Positions 10,187 to 30,200 of a DNA stretch of 64,000 nt are shown here, one piece after another. Below the pieces are notes generated by a model, which saw only the letters and a list, made by a program, of their open reading frames with translations, had not been told where the DNA came from and made no database searches. Where the stretch lies: assembly GCF_000003815.2 (NCBI RefSeq), contig NC_049979.1:28018249-28082248 (forward strand). The letters are read 5' to 3'. Within the stretch, counting starts at the first letter, position 1; every line of letters starts with the position of its first letter. This stretch comes from Branchiostoma floridae. Its lineage: Eukaryota > Chordata > Leptocardii > Amphioxiformes > Branchiostomatidae. A program made the position numbers and the translations under genes.

Positions 10187-12238
10187 GTCATAATAAACAG
10201 ATACAGCAAAATCTACCAGTTAATAGAGTAGTAGTAAAGCAAATACAAGCAAAAAATGGTCCTCACATATTATATAGTAATTACATTGATTTACACTCAC
10301 TAGGGTTTCAGTCATTGCTTGTCAGAGTCTTCTAAACAGAACCAAATATTTATAAACGTCTCCAAAATCTGTCAACATGTGTTGTGATAGAGTTGTAACA
10401 CAGCAGCCTCTTTCCCCTGCATACCCCCAATCAGGAGATATTCCTGACCAAAATTCTACATAGGGTATGGTCCATAACTTTATATAGTGTGATCGGCTTA
10501 TTCAAGACGACACAAAGTGTAGCAAAGCGTAGTGATGTGTTACCAGACGAGCTATCATTTTTTTTTACCTTGGCGTGGAAGAAAAATCTGGTAGCCATTT
10601 TGTACAGTACAAAAAACATCATGTGATGAGGAAAAGGTAGATATCATAAGATCTTCTATAAGGTCAACTATGTATTAATAAATGCTTACAGTTCCCTACA
10701 AGTACATTCTCATTGCTATACACATGACTGAAACATGTAAATTTTCCACTTACAAACATAATAGAATCAGATATATATCAGCTACAACTGGACATGCTAA
10801 CATGGCAGGCTTATGAAAACAAAAGTAAAACAGTAAAAGTGTTGAGTTTATATCTCAACACTGGTTTAAGTTCGTGTGTTGGGGTATTCCGGACATTCCA
10901 AGTATACAGCAAGATATGAAGACGTCCTGGCAAGGTATCTACGCTGCGATCTTGCTGGCCTCTTCTACACTACTTCTCTTTGTGCATGTAACAACGCATC
11001 TTTTATTTGTGCAATCAAATACCTGAACTGTGACAAAAGGGGTATCTTACTACTTAGAACTGGAACCAGAACATAGCACATGCTCTTTCTTCTTCCTTAC
11101 ATAGACTCTCTACTGTACAGGACAACATAGCAGAGCTTGGTGCAGACCCTGACCTGGCAGAAGTCACACACATTGATAAGAGACCAGCACACTACACATA
11201 CATACCTAAGGCACAAACCATCGACGGGAAATAAAGGAGGACTGGTGTAGTACTGTCTAGCAAGCAATGACTGAACGGATCTGGACAAAAATGAAAATCA
11301 TATCACAAAGGAGGCTGGAACAACAGTGTGTGTGTGTGTGATTTAACTAGGATTGAAGGTAACAAGTGCGCTACGTCACAATTGGGAACACCTATTGTAT
11401 GGGCAATCTCTCAATGGGAAGAGGTGCAGAGGAAAAGTGGTAAAATTTGTATTTGTTTAGACTCGTAAACAGACTATGGTCAATCTGTCTGTCGGCATGT
11501 TTGACCGACAGCACTCTTACAACATCTGGGCATGTGTATAGTAAAATCAAGCAAGTCAAACATAGCAATTTTCTTTGTACTATTCTGTAGAACTTCATTT
11601 TTTCTGACATCGCGAAAACTCTGCACCCCCTCCCATTGAGAGACGTGATCGTGACAGTGTCTGGCAATGTTCTACACCAACTACTATTGTCTCATTGCAA
11701 TCTACACATTAGTAAAAAGAACGTAACATGGTCTCATTACTGTACTACTGATGATTGGTACAATGAACTGCTTAACGTTACACATCGATATCGCTAATAT
11801 CTTTCCTCATGTATCCATATAATTTATGCTGCATGCCCAACATTCTCTGCTACTATGTATCTTTTTTCCTGGGAAAAAAATCCTCTCCACTGCAAAATTT
11901 CTACACATCTGATGTTGACTGTACATACGTGGTTTTTGCAATGTACATGATCATTTCTTCCAAAAACCACAAACCCCCACCCACCCAAAAAATGCATGGC
12001 AAAAAAGTAAAAGGAAAAAAGAAATACAGAATCAAAAACTCATCACTTTGGTGAATAATGACTAATTATTTCTTGTCATATAACTGGTATAATTTTTGTA
12101 TGGAAACTGGAATGGCCAGTCATTCCACTGTAGGGTAGCTTGGTTTTTTTCATTTCAGTCTTGGTGATTGCAAGTCCAAGTCAAGAATCGAACGTTACCC
12201 CACCTGGGGTACAGAGAAGGGTGAGACCTGTCGGATCT

Positions 12239-18822
<6,584 letters not shown>

Positions 18823-19093
18823 TGCCAGGAGGATCCTACGATGAAGAAAATATCTGGTCTGGGGTCCTTGGAAGGAAGAAATCCACCTGTACGCAGCTAA
18901 CAGAAAGAGGAATCAAACGGAAACGCTTTTCAATATGGCTGCTACTCCCTCGTACAGATTGCAATTGGGGCCTATAGGGGGGGTACGAGTATTGCTCATG
19001 TATGACGTCACTCCTCCGACGTGGCATCACATGTTATATTAGCATAATTTATTCTACTAGGTCATGCCACTAAAATAATCAGGGGGAAGCAGG

Positions 19094-19299
19094 TACTTTC
19101 CAAGCAGAGGTTAGGCTCCGGCTGGTTTTTGACGTCTTTTTTGTTGTTTTTACTTGGTTTGCTCTTTTGTCAGATTTTCTGTTTGGCTGGTGGGTACACA
19201 CAACAAAACAAAAAAGCTGACAAAATAGAAAGCCCGATAAAAACGCTTTTTAAAAAGACGTCAAAAACCAGCCGGACCCTAACCTCTGCTTGGAGAGTA
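19094..19299. mobile_element. Foldback element B (CCAAGCAGAGG termini)
   Basis: Left end TACTTTCCAAGCAGAGGTTA, right end the inverse TAACCTCTGCTTGGAGAGTA. Inner arms GGCTCCGGCTGGTTTTTGAC and GTCAAAAACCAGCCGGACCC pair as well, so the whole 206 bp folds back. Same terminal motif as elements C and E. Confidence 0.85.
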
Positions 19300-19606
19300 G
19301 GAAACAGATCACTCAAGCAAGGAGTAACCTTCAAGCAGATGTACGCGGCTCAGAGTTTTACCTGTGTTTTGCGATATCTATATAGTATCCCTAGTACACT
19401 TTATTTTACTCCTCGCCCCTCCTAGATCCTACGAATCATTTCCCTCAAACCGAAAATGAGGAACATATTCAGTTAACGTTAGTTTATAATAATATAACGT
19501 GTTATTGTTTCGTTTCCCGTGCCTCATCAGAAGAAGGCACGTACCAAATAAAAAGTACATGTACCTGTTGATATCATGTAACACTTCTTTTTGCAACGTT
19601 GGTGTT

Positions 19607-19732
19607 AACGTTTATTCTCCAAGCAGAGGTTGAGTCGCAGAGCCAGTACTGAGAGGAGCGCGCCTGTAAATTTCCCGACTACTACTAACGTTATATCTCC
19701 CCGACTCAACCTCTGCTTGGAGAATGAACGTT
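19607..19732. mobile_element. Foldback element C
   Basis: AACGTTTATTCTCCAAGCAG at the left and the inverse CTGCTTGGAGAATGAACGTT at the right, with arms of about 37 bp continuing through AGGTTGAGTCG / CGACTCAACCT. Total 126 bp. Confidence 0.85.
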
Positions 19733-20824
19733 ATGTACAGCCGCATGTTAAATATGTAACTGGTACTGGTATTTCCACATTGGATACGGAAACTCCCTCT
19801 CCCGGCATTAATTACAGCGAACCTTAGCCAATGTTGAAAGTCACGAAACAACGCTCCCCCATAAGATAAAAGCCAGCGCAGCTAGAAGTGAACTGATGGG
19901 GTCATACATTGTTCGCAGTTAAAAGCATGAAGGGCGTGGTCGGTTGCTGATTGCGCAATAGAAATGGGCAGGCACAGACGCTGTATAACGTTTGGCCAAG
20001 GACTATCGTACAGGAGTACGAGCAGGTCCTTAATTGTGCTGACTTAGTCTCCAACAGATAAATAGGTCGGCGTTGGTTTGTAGGTTTGTTGCGGTCTTTT
20101 CTCTGCGTTTTAACTGAACATCACAGCTGAAAAAGCTGAACACATTCATCAGGCCGCAAAGTACCAACAGGGCAACATCACAGAGCCAATTCGGACGATG
20201 ATGTAATCCCGAAAGCAGGTGTTATGTCTAGCGACCTTTGGAGCGTACTAAAGCTTTGGACGAAGCTGGACTCCAGGCTAGCAAATCACCGCTCATGGAA
20301 AAATAATAGAAGTCGGTGCTGCCAGAAGTCTACGATTGTCGAAAGAGGCTAGTCATATTTCTGTTGTTATTGGTTTTACCAAGGTTTTACCTGGACGTTG
20401 GGGCGCCAAGTTAACGCAGAAAAAGTAGGGTCGAATGGTGGTGACTGAATATACCACAACCTTTCATGACGCCTCAAAACAGATAAATAGATAGAGAAAT
20501 AAGTAAATACATGTAGTAGATAGATAAAATAACGTTAAGTCGCTCCAAAATTTTTACCGCCCTCAGTTGCCAATGAGGTTCTTGGTGCCACTTGTTTCTA
20601 CTAAACAAGGAAGTATGTACCGTTACGTGCGTATTATATGATATAATAAACACCAGAAGATGCTCCCTGTCAGTCCAATAATCTAAAACCAGTTCTGACG
20701 TCGTGGATCATTCTCAATAAAAAAGTTCGCACTTGAGAACAAACTGGAATCAAATCTAGATATTGAGTTTATCGTCGTTTATTGTCCGGGCTTTCTTTGA
20801 CCAAACTTTCTTTGGGACAGTCGG

Positions 20825-20920
20825 TAATTTCCAAGCAAATCTATCTGTGGCAAGGCAATATACAAAGGGTCACCCAGTACCCAAAAGGCCCTTTCCACCG
20901 ATAGATCTGCTCGGAGATTA
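20825..20920. mobile_element. Foldback element D (diverged)
   Basis: TAATTTCCAAGCAAATCTAT ... inverse ATAGATCTGCTCGGAGATTA, 96 bp in all. More diverged than B and C, close to the AK7 5' end. Confidence 0.65.
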
Positions 20921-21236
20921 GACAGATGGGGGTCAGTCTGCCGCGCCGGGTGCGCCGAAGTTAATCCCGGCGGCGGAAAGCTTCATCTGCCCCGTAGAGG
21001 TCCTGGATAATCCACGGTAGACTGGATGCCAGGATACTCTCGACCCAGGATGACGCTACAGGCTTGGACGGCCCCCGTAATCCGAAATACGGAACAGTTA
21101 TACAGAAAACCTCACGATCCTCCCTCTCAACATCTGCTTGAAGATTTACGCTCTCGTTCACTGACCGCTCTGTCGAACACTGCCCTGGGATCGATGTTGC
21201 CAAGCAACAAGGGCCTACACTCAACAACAAGGCAAG

Positions 21237-24200
21237 ATGGCGGACGCAATCGACGATAGACCGCAAACCAAGCGGATTTTCGTCAATCATGTTGACGCAT
21301 ACTCTGGGAAGAACATTTCAAAGGTAGGACAATCTAAAGATATAGGTGCAAGTGACAATGTGAACATAACATGCTGTCGAAAATACTCTAGAGAACGTTC
21401 AACGAGGGTGTTGTGTGTATTGTTTGTGAGCATGTGGGAGGGGGGTATCACTGGTCTGGCAGCGATTCTAATGCTAAAATTTCACATGGGAAAGGTCTAC
21501 TGCCACACCGACCACACTATGATCACCATTGATAGCAGTTTTTATTTGATATTTTCAGTCATATGTCATATATTTTAATGTACAAACAACAGTGTATATC
21601 ATACCAGATGATAGTTCTACATTTGCTAATGGGTCGGTCAAGATCGTTAAGTTCGATTTATGTCACTTCAGAATTCGGATGGATTGTTTTTAAACCTTTG
21701 CTTGAACATTCTTAGCCCCCAAGTCTGAGTCATGTCGGCAGCGTTTAGAATGATAATTCATAGGCATTTGCTAAATATACTTTGCAAAGAGTGAAAGTAG
21801 ATCTTGAATATTTGGTGTGTTTACTAAAGGTTTTTGATTTTGGTTAATTTTCCTTCAACATAAGGTAATGAAACTTTGCATACCTATTCGATAAAAAATA
21901 CCATTATGTGTGCAAGATTTTGTTCCTCTTACAGCAGTTAGTATGGAAATTATTTAACATCCAACAAATATGATATTACACTGTTTCAGTTTCTGTCAGA
22001 CTGTGTGGTTGGATCATCGCTGGAGGAAGGAGAGGAAGGAAGTGAGGGTGAGGAGGACAGGGGCAGTGACTACATCCCTCCCAACAAAGAGGGGACGTAC
22101 ACGATCATCGGCACATTACAGAACCCAGCCAACGCTAAGCCAGACTGGGTGAAAGAGGTTGTACAGGTAAGGAGCCTAACAATGTCTTTTCAAAAATACA
22201 GCAGAATCATAGCCTAGCTACAGTGCAGCAGAATCTTAAGTCTTAAAAGTTAAAAGTAATTAAACCAAGCTGAAAAAGATAGACAAATAGAGTTAGAATT
22301 GTTTACCATGCAGAAAATTTATCTGCCAGGAATTAAGGAGGTATATTGGAGGCCACTATATAAAAAAAATCAGAACATAAAATCAGAACATAAAATCAGA
22401 ACATAAAATCAGAACATAAAATCAGAACATAAAATCAGAACAAAAAAATCAATTTTTTTGTCCTAAAACATAAACTAGCATTTAGCGACTGGTTCTGTAG
22501 CTTTGGATCTGTTTAACTTTAAGATAGCCTGGAGTCCAGCCTTGTTGTGCTTTTAAAAGCAGACCTTTTGGGAGTGACTAAAAGAACAACAAGGCTGGAC
22601 TCAAGACTGTGCTTCTGCAGGTTTTTTGGGGGTAATTTTTGCAGTAAAACTAACAGGAAATTCAGATACCTGTCCATGAAGTTAAGTGTCTTAATCCAAT
22701 ATCCCGTTCTTTCTGTGTACTCTAGTATGCAGCCAAAGAGGAGCTGGCGGATCACCTGATGGAATGTGACATCATCATCTATGACATCACAGAGGACCCT
22801 GACCAGATTGATGAGGCATCATGGGCATGCTCAGGTAAAGGGAGGGAAGTTGTAGGGGGATATTGCTTTTAGCAATAGAGGACTTGAATTACATGAATAG
22901 GGGGATTTTGCTCCTAAACTGTCTATGTCGTCGCACACATCAGTAGATAATAGAACGCATTGAATTTCGTACGAAAACCTGCAAGTATCACGGGGCCCGG
23001 TGTATTGTGGTTGCCCACTTTCTCACATATACTGTCAAACGTTTCTGGATTTTACTATACAATGTGGATTGCAATTCTCCTTCCTCACTTGAGTAAAATA
23101 TGGAGAAAAATGGCTTATTTTCTACTTTATGTTTCCTGTCGTAAATCAGGATGAAGATTGTAAATCTGTTGCCCTGGACACCTGATTTATCAACTGTCGT
23201 ACTGGCTCTAATGTCGTATGTCAGTCCATCCTAGCAGCACATACCTTCATACGATGTAATGTGGACGTTTACAGCCTTCTATAATATGTGAAATCTGTTT
23301 TAGAGAAATATTTATTGGAGTTCATTCCTAAAATTTGTTTTATCAAACCCCTCGCTGTAGCTCTCCATGCTGAGTTGGAACATTTTGACAACCCAAAGAT
23401 GTTCATCCTGCTGTCCTCCGTCATGACCTGGGCCAAGAGTAAACCTCTGGACCCTGTAAGTACAATATTAGCTGACATTATTCCATAAAGTAGTGTCTTT
23501 GACCTTCAAAATGTTTTGAAGATTGTTTCCATATTACTAGTAAATGTTTATGCAATGATGCCATTCTGAATCACCATGTTGATTGCAGAAGTACATTGAG
23601 TAAAATGTCTGACTCACTGTAATCATTATTTTGCAAAATGTTAAGTAGCCTAGTAGATACTTTTGAATATCATTAAGGGGTTTTATCAAATCTGTACAAC
23701 TTTTACCAAATAATAATTACTAATTACTACTACACTGTACATGTCATTGAGTTTTTATGGTACTTTCAGTATGTGCACTCACTGTAGGACTACTAAAGTT
23801 ACTCACTTTAGCATGTATTCAAGTCGCTAAGAGTTGCATTATTTTTAGTTAAGGTAAATTTTGAGACTGAAGAAGTAGTTTTTCTCCTTTAAAAAATCAG
23901 GCTGCACAAGGCAGGTCAATGTAAAATAATGTCTAAATCCCTGCAAGTATCATTGGAACCCTAGACTATAGAAGTAACTGGATATTTCTGTAATGTTTTG
24001 AAAAAAAAATTAGCTTCCAAAACACTAACTTTTTTGATTGTCCTATTTTTTTAAACCTCTGCATATCAAGGAATGGAGAATGCAGGTATCTCATAATGTG
24101 ACTTGTGTATGAGAAGCTAAACATTGTACAACAAAGATGAAAACCTATTCTACAGTGGTTATCTGCCATCTAATTTGTTGTTACAAAATTTACAAATTAT

Positions 24201-27200
24201 AGACTGTTATTTGTGAAAGTAGCAAACTGTTTGTTCAAGTATCATTCGTAAACAAAGTACACAATTCAGCACTTTGGCTCCAATGTACTTGTCTTGACAG
24301 ATCATGATAAACCTTTTTATTTATTTGTTTATTTATGTATTTATTTTCTGTTTTCCATCAGGATGATCCTGAGATTCCCTTCACAGAAGATGACTACAGG
24401 AGGAGGAAGCCCCACCCTAACTTCAAGAACCACATCAGTGCCGAGAAACTGGTCATCAAAAATGGCAAAACAGTAAGGGAGAACGTTTTTACCTTCACCA
24501 AAAATGTTGTGTGTGTCTGTCTGTCTGTGAGCTTTATAACTTTTAAATGTCTGGATGGATTGTCTTCATACATATTTGGGTAGGCCTCAATTTTGGGCCC
24601 TCTGGTGGCTGTCTGTGGTACTGAACTTCTGGTTATGATATCTCATGTTCTGGACAGGCTCCTAATGGTTTGTAGGTAGCTCCTGTGGACAGGAAGAAGA
24701 GAAATTTCAAAAGTCTGGATCCTCTTGCAGATTTCTTTGTTTCAGTTGCAGATTTTGTTTTTTTCTATTCTATCTTAATGATTTTCTCAAATCCAATCAG
24801 CTTTATCATTTATTAATTCCCATGTAGTGCTCAATGTTCTAATACTGGTGGTTCACAGTGTTTGTTGTCTATTACAGAACAAGGGAAAGTTTGTGACCTA
24901 CGTTGTGGCAGCAGGATTGGCCTTTGGGATGGGAGAGAGCATCTTCCACTTCCTCTTTAAGGTAAGTTTAAGTGAGTGAGTAGTGCATGAACGACTGGGT
25001 CTCCAGCTTTACAAATTTTCCATCCCACTTATAGTTTGAAAGCCAATGTTGTTTATTACTGTTGTTGAATCTGTCACTTTGAAGTTTAGCAAGAGTACAT
25101 TATTTGTCAATTTTATTTCCTAAAGTTGTGATTTTTTGGACAAATGGGGTGCATTTTTCTATGTCCCAACAAGCAAATTTATGTCTCAGGATGGAAGGAT
25201 AGGTCCTGGAAACAGCTAATGTGTAATAGACTAATTCCATTGTCCTCATGTAAAAATACGACCTTGGTTTATTTTCTCTTATGCCAAGGTCACATTACAA
25301 AACAAGGGCCAGACTGCGTTTGTAGGAACGAAAAATGAGTGTAAATCAAGAAATATACACAAACTATGCTCATGACATTATAACGTTACATTAAAACTAT
25401 GCTAATGATATGACTAACTGTTTACAATGTTTTCATATCCAGGCTGCATGGGAAGGCAAGTCCCCAGCATTACAGGTGTTTGGAACTGGTACCAACATCG
25501 TGCCTACCATTCACATCAAGGACCTGGCTGGGTATTTGTTTCTTCATATTCTTCCAAGTTCATAATTCAATTCACATTTTCACATAAAAGACGTAGAGTA
25601 GGACCTCCTTTTGACTGCTTGCAATTGATATCGAAAGCAATCAATTTTATGCTTCCTAACTGTTTGTGTTAATGTCATGAAATATAGTTCATTTTTAGAT
25701 ACTGAGTGTACACTGTGCGAAAGGGTGTCATTTCCGGACGTTTCTACGTTTGTATACATCCGGATCGGGACCGTTTCTGGATATATCCGGACAATATCCG
25801 GACGAAATCTGACATGACTCCCCTGCGTTTTCGGATAATTTCAGGAGTCCGGAACGGGACCATTTAATTCCTGCCTCATATCCGGATTTCCAGTAATGGA
25901 ACGTTTTCGGACTCTTTGGAGACAAATCACGTTCCGAATATTTCGTATATATCCGGATAATTTCAGGAGTCCGGAACGGGACCAAATAATTAAGTCTCAT
26001 ATCCGGATTTCTAGTAATGGAACGTTTTCGGACTCTTTGGATACAAATCACGTTCCGAATATTTCGTATAAATCCGGATAATTTCAGGAGTCAAGAATGG
26101 GACCATATAATCATGTCGCATATCCGGATTCAAAGTAATGGAACGTTCTAGGACTCTTTTGAGACAAAAGACATTGGCTAATATTTCATGTTTTCTGATC
26201 ACGTCCGGAACTTTTACGTCCCGGAAAGGTCGCATATGCTGAGCATTTCCGTATTCCAGAATGTAGCATTATCATGTCTCATATCCGGATTCCAAATTAT
26301 GGAACGTTCTCGGACTCTTTGGAGACAAAACACGTTATTTTCTGAGCGCGTTCGCGACTATTACGCCCCGGAAAGGTTGCATAAACTTAAGATATACTGA
26401 AACATCATAGGAACAATACAACACATTATTTCAGAATGTCCAGTAACTTTACGATCATGCTAAATACCTAATATTTAACGTTTCCTGTCCGTTTTAACCC
26501 CGAAAATGCTTTCTCGGTAAGGCTACAGTTTGTGAAAGACTTTCCTGTATAAATCAGATGACACAAGTATCACAACAAATACATTATGTGGAGGAACAGA
26601 TCATGTTAACGTCAAGGGGCAAATCAATATGCATTTGTCTCTTAGTCATACCAAGGAAGTTTTAGCTCACTACAACCTCATTGGTCTTCACAAAAAGTGA
26701 AGCTCGAACGAAGCCAAAGTTAAACAGTTCACTGTCAGATCCAATAATATCAAGCTCAAGTCATAACAAAACTGATCAGTTTAAATGTACAATATCAAAT
26801 GTACAGTATCCGACACAAGTCTAACGTTATATACCATACAATCGATATTCGTAGGATAAAAGTGTCATTACGAAATCAGTACGACAGTCCATTTTCAAGT
26901 CCTTTATAAGTCCGTATCGTGTTGACTGTATAATCATCGTCCGGGTCGCCCTCTTCTGCGTCTTTGTGGTAGTGGACGATCATTGGCGACGGAAGATGCT
27001 CTGGCAAGACCCCGCAATATCGACGGCACGTCTCGAGGACAGTCCGCTCCATTGCACAGTCCAGGCGCTGTCCGTCTTCAAAGTAGAAACCGTTCTGGCA
27101 GGATAACGGCACCGGGCACAGACTGTCGTAAGTGTTACCAGGAAGTAGCCTGGCCTCGGTCGTCGGCTTGGCAGGACAGGCGATTGGGAAACAGGGGCTC

Positions 27201-30200
27201 AGCGGCTGGAATGGAGAAAAAAAACGGCTTGTAACTGCCCCGAACCCATGAACGGTACATGTAAAATTATTCAAACAACAAGGTCATAAAAATCACAGCA
27301 GGACAAGACGGGGACAAAGGCAGGAATCTGGAGCCGGCTATCATCAAAGGGCGCGGGCCACACAGATGGCACAGATAAGGACCCCCAAAGAACGAATGGA
27401 ATTTGAAAATGCACACAATCACATTGGTCCTAGTAAGGAGATTACAGTTCCTCCATGGTTCTATTAAAGATTTAGCCAGCCGAAACAACAGGACAGGAAA
27501 GTTTAGAAGCAACAGTTACGGCACAAAATAATATGAGAATTTAACTAACTATGGAACGGGCAATTTGTAAACAAGCCGGGGATGACACGCGGGGGTTCGA
27601 GCTGAAAGAGAAGTGATCTATCATACAACAATCTTTACAAAAAGATCACACTACTAATTATTAGATACACAAAACACTAGGAAGGGATAACAGACATTGC
27701 TGACAGACATATACGGAACTAAGAACGGTAACTGCTATGTATATACAATCTATGTACTAGAGAGCTACACTACTCACTTCTTGGTCCGGTAGCGGCTAGC
27801 GGTGGACGGCAACTGACCGGTTCAAATCTAGTTTCAAACCTAACTGCTGTCACCAGCTGGTCTACTATTGGTCTAGTCAAGTCATGTGACTTCCTAATAT
27901 AGTCTTGTTACCTAAGGACTCCTCCAGATGGTTCCAAGCAAGTTAGTGCCATCCATCATGCCTGTTTCACAGAAACACATGGCANNNNNNNNNNNNNNNN
28001 NNNNNNNNNNNNNNNNNNNNNNNNNNNNNNNNNNNNNNNNNNNNNNNNNNNNNNNNNNNNNNNNNNNNNNNNNNNNNNNNNNNNNNNNNNNNNNNNNNNN
28101 NNNNNNNNNNNNNNNNNNNNNNNNNNNNNNNNNNNNNNNNNNNNNNNNNNNNNNNNNNNNNNNNNNNNNNNNNNNNNNNNNNNNNNNNNNNNNNNNNNNN
28201 NNNNNNNNNNNNNNNNNNNNNNNNNNNNNNNNNNNNNNNNNNNNNNNNNNNNNNNNNNNNNNNNNNNNNNNNNNNNNNNNNNNNNNNNNNNNNNNNNNNN
28301 NNNNNNNNNNNNNNNNNNNNNNNNNNNNNNNNNNNNNNNNNNNNNNNNNNNNNNNNNNNNNNNNNNNNNNNNNNNNNNNNNNNNNNNNNNNNNNNNNNNN
28401 NNNNNNNNNNNNNNNNNNNNNNNNNNNNNNNNNNNNNNNNNNNNNNNNNNNNNNNNNNTCAAAATATTGTCCGGATATGGACCTATCCCAAACTGCACCG
28501 CTGGTGTGGAGTGTTTGGACTGAACGTTGTTCAAGATATTGTCCGGATATGGACCTATCCCAAACTGCACCGCTGGTGTGGAGTGTTTTGACTGAACTTT
28601 GTTCAAGATATTGTCCGGATATGGACCTATCCCAAACTGCACCGCTGGTGTGGAGTGTTTTGGCTGAACTTTGTTCAAGATATTGTCCGGATATGGACCT
28701 ATCCCAAACTGCACCGCTGGTGTGGAGTGTTTTGACTGAACTTTGTTCAAGATATTGTCCGGATATGGACCTATCCCAAACTGCACCGCTGGGGTGGAGT
28801 GTTTTGAGTGAATGTTGTTCTTGATATTGTCCGGATATGCAAAGAAACAATAATACTTGACTCATAATTGTTACCATCGCAAAGATTGTTTTCTGTGTCA
28901 TTTGATTGTAAATGTCGATGTCAGTATATTTGCACATGTATATGGAAGCTTAAGCTTCAAAGACCAGAAAATTAAAGAGTAAACATACATTGACATCGGG
29001 CATACTCGTTGTAGAATAAAAACACATATACAGAAGCAAAAACGTTAATGACGTGTATTTGACAAGATAGGAAACCTTTTTTTAGGATACCCAACAAAAC
29101 AATCTCAGATTCATGTATGACAAGAAAAGTAATTTGTTAACCAATAAGTTGTCCGAAAACTGATCTCTGGAATGTTTCTGTTTTGGACATCTGTCGTAAA
29201 TGGAACGGAATATGAATTCGGAAGGAGCGAAAATTTCGGCAAAAAATTGCAGTCTTATTTGTTCAGATGCGCAATAAAACAATCACCGATTCACAATTCA
29301 CGTATAGAATACCTTTATCGGTAACGGTCAGAATATGCTAACTCCGAATCTGTCCTAAAACTAATCCATGGAATATCTGTCGCGGATATGTCTCGTAAAT
29401 GCATGGAAAGAAAAGAAAATAGTATGAGTTCGAAAACATGAAACGTCCCTGACACGTATTCGGAAGAACGGGAAATTCTATCCGTCCGGTGCTGAAACAT
29501 TTCATGACTCATGATATTCTGAGACATAATGAATATGAAAATGTTATCTGACAATGGCCCAGAAAAAATAAACTTCATGCTTCGTGCAAACTCCTAATTT
29601 GTCCGGGTATTCCGTATCGAAATATATGGACCTTGGATATGTAAAGAATGTAGAACATATCACGTATTCGGAGGCAAGAAACGTCAATGGCGCGTATCTT
29701 GAAAAACAGGAAAGTCTTATTTGTCCGGATACATAACAAGACAATTCCTGACTCATGATATTTCCAGATATGGGAAATATTGAACATCGTGCCCGGACAC
29801 AGTCCGAATATTTAGCATGTCCAAAAATATGTCAACTCCGACTTTGTCCGGAAATCACACCCTTTCGCACAGTGTGTATTTTCATATTTTTTCCTTACTG
29901 AAAGCCTTCAGCTGATGTATAAGGTTAGAAATAGACATTGATGTTTTGAGTTGCTATGATCATACAGGGTTCTCCAGAACATCTGTGACCAGCGCCCCAA
30001 GACTCGCTACATTGTTGCTGTGGACGACTCACAGAACACCCTGGAAGAAATTGTCCGGGTAAGTTTGCTTTTATCAAAACTTTCAGCTGAATCTAATTTT
30101 TCGCACTCATTTCTGGGCTTTTCCATACAGTTGTGATTTATTTTAGCACTTAAGGCTGAAACCTTCCATGTGGGTTCAACCAAGTCTTGACAAACCCCTT

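Larger units (their letters stand above)
7399..12238. other. Intergenic region between the CUB/EGF gene and RAB1A
   Basis: About 4.8 kb without a convincing coding exon. It holds the CUB/EGF promoter side (7399 upward), a foldback element (7946-8156), a repeat with ACATCAAGTC(C/T)GC motifs (about 8170-9110) and a dispersed repeat (9660-10145). Toward 12238 it should contain the long 3' UTR of RAB1A; a minus-strand AATAAA (complement of 10181-10186) is a candidate poly(A) signal. The short open frames here show no domain or splice support. Confidence 0.5.
18823..21236. other. Divergent RAB1A / AK7 intergenic region
   Basis: A 2.4-kb head-to-head interval that should contain both promoters and 5' UTRs. 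It carries three foldback elements (19094-19299, 19607-19732, 20825-20920) and otherwise unique sequence. No TATA box or other core element is clear enough to call. Open frames here, including one of 109 codons antisense to the AK7 start, lack supporting features. Confidence 0.6.
25711..29874. mobile_element. 4.2-kb DNA transposon (CMC/Chapaev-like) in AK7 intron 7
   Basis: The two ends are 29-bp inverted repeats with one mismatch, starting CACTGTGCGAAAGGGTGT, and are flanked by a direct TGTA (25707-25710 and 29875-29878) that fits a 4-bp target duplication. Inside both ends lie many copies of a TCCGGATA/TATCCGGA word in both orientations (25734-26370 and 28470-29850), like the subterminal repeats of CACTA-type elements. 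The CACTG terminus and 4-bp duplication point to the CMC group, nearest Chapaev; that assignment is inference. No transposase was seen, though 474 bases are missing in a gap. It fills nearly all of the AK7 intron 25532-29967; the intron would otherwise be about 270 bp. A cysteine-rich antisense exon lies inside (26876-27205). Confidence 0.8.

Noticed and set aside
20961-21290. 109-codon minus-strand frame over the AK7 start
   Set aside because: Antisense to the AK7 5' UTR and first codons; no homology recognised and no splice support. AK7 exon 1 is well supported.
27900-27984. Possible upstream exon for the cysteine-rich antisense exon
   Set aside because: The only open minus-strand frame reaches TAG exactly at the candidate donor, so it cannot join the downstream exon.
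27912-28937. Open frames of 276-341 codons across 28 kb
   Set aside because: Mostly run through the N gap; the rest is the 72-bp tandem repeat, which is open in several frames.
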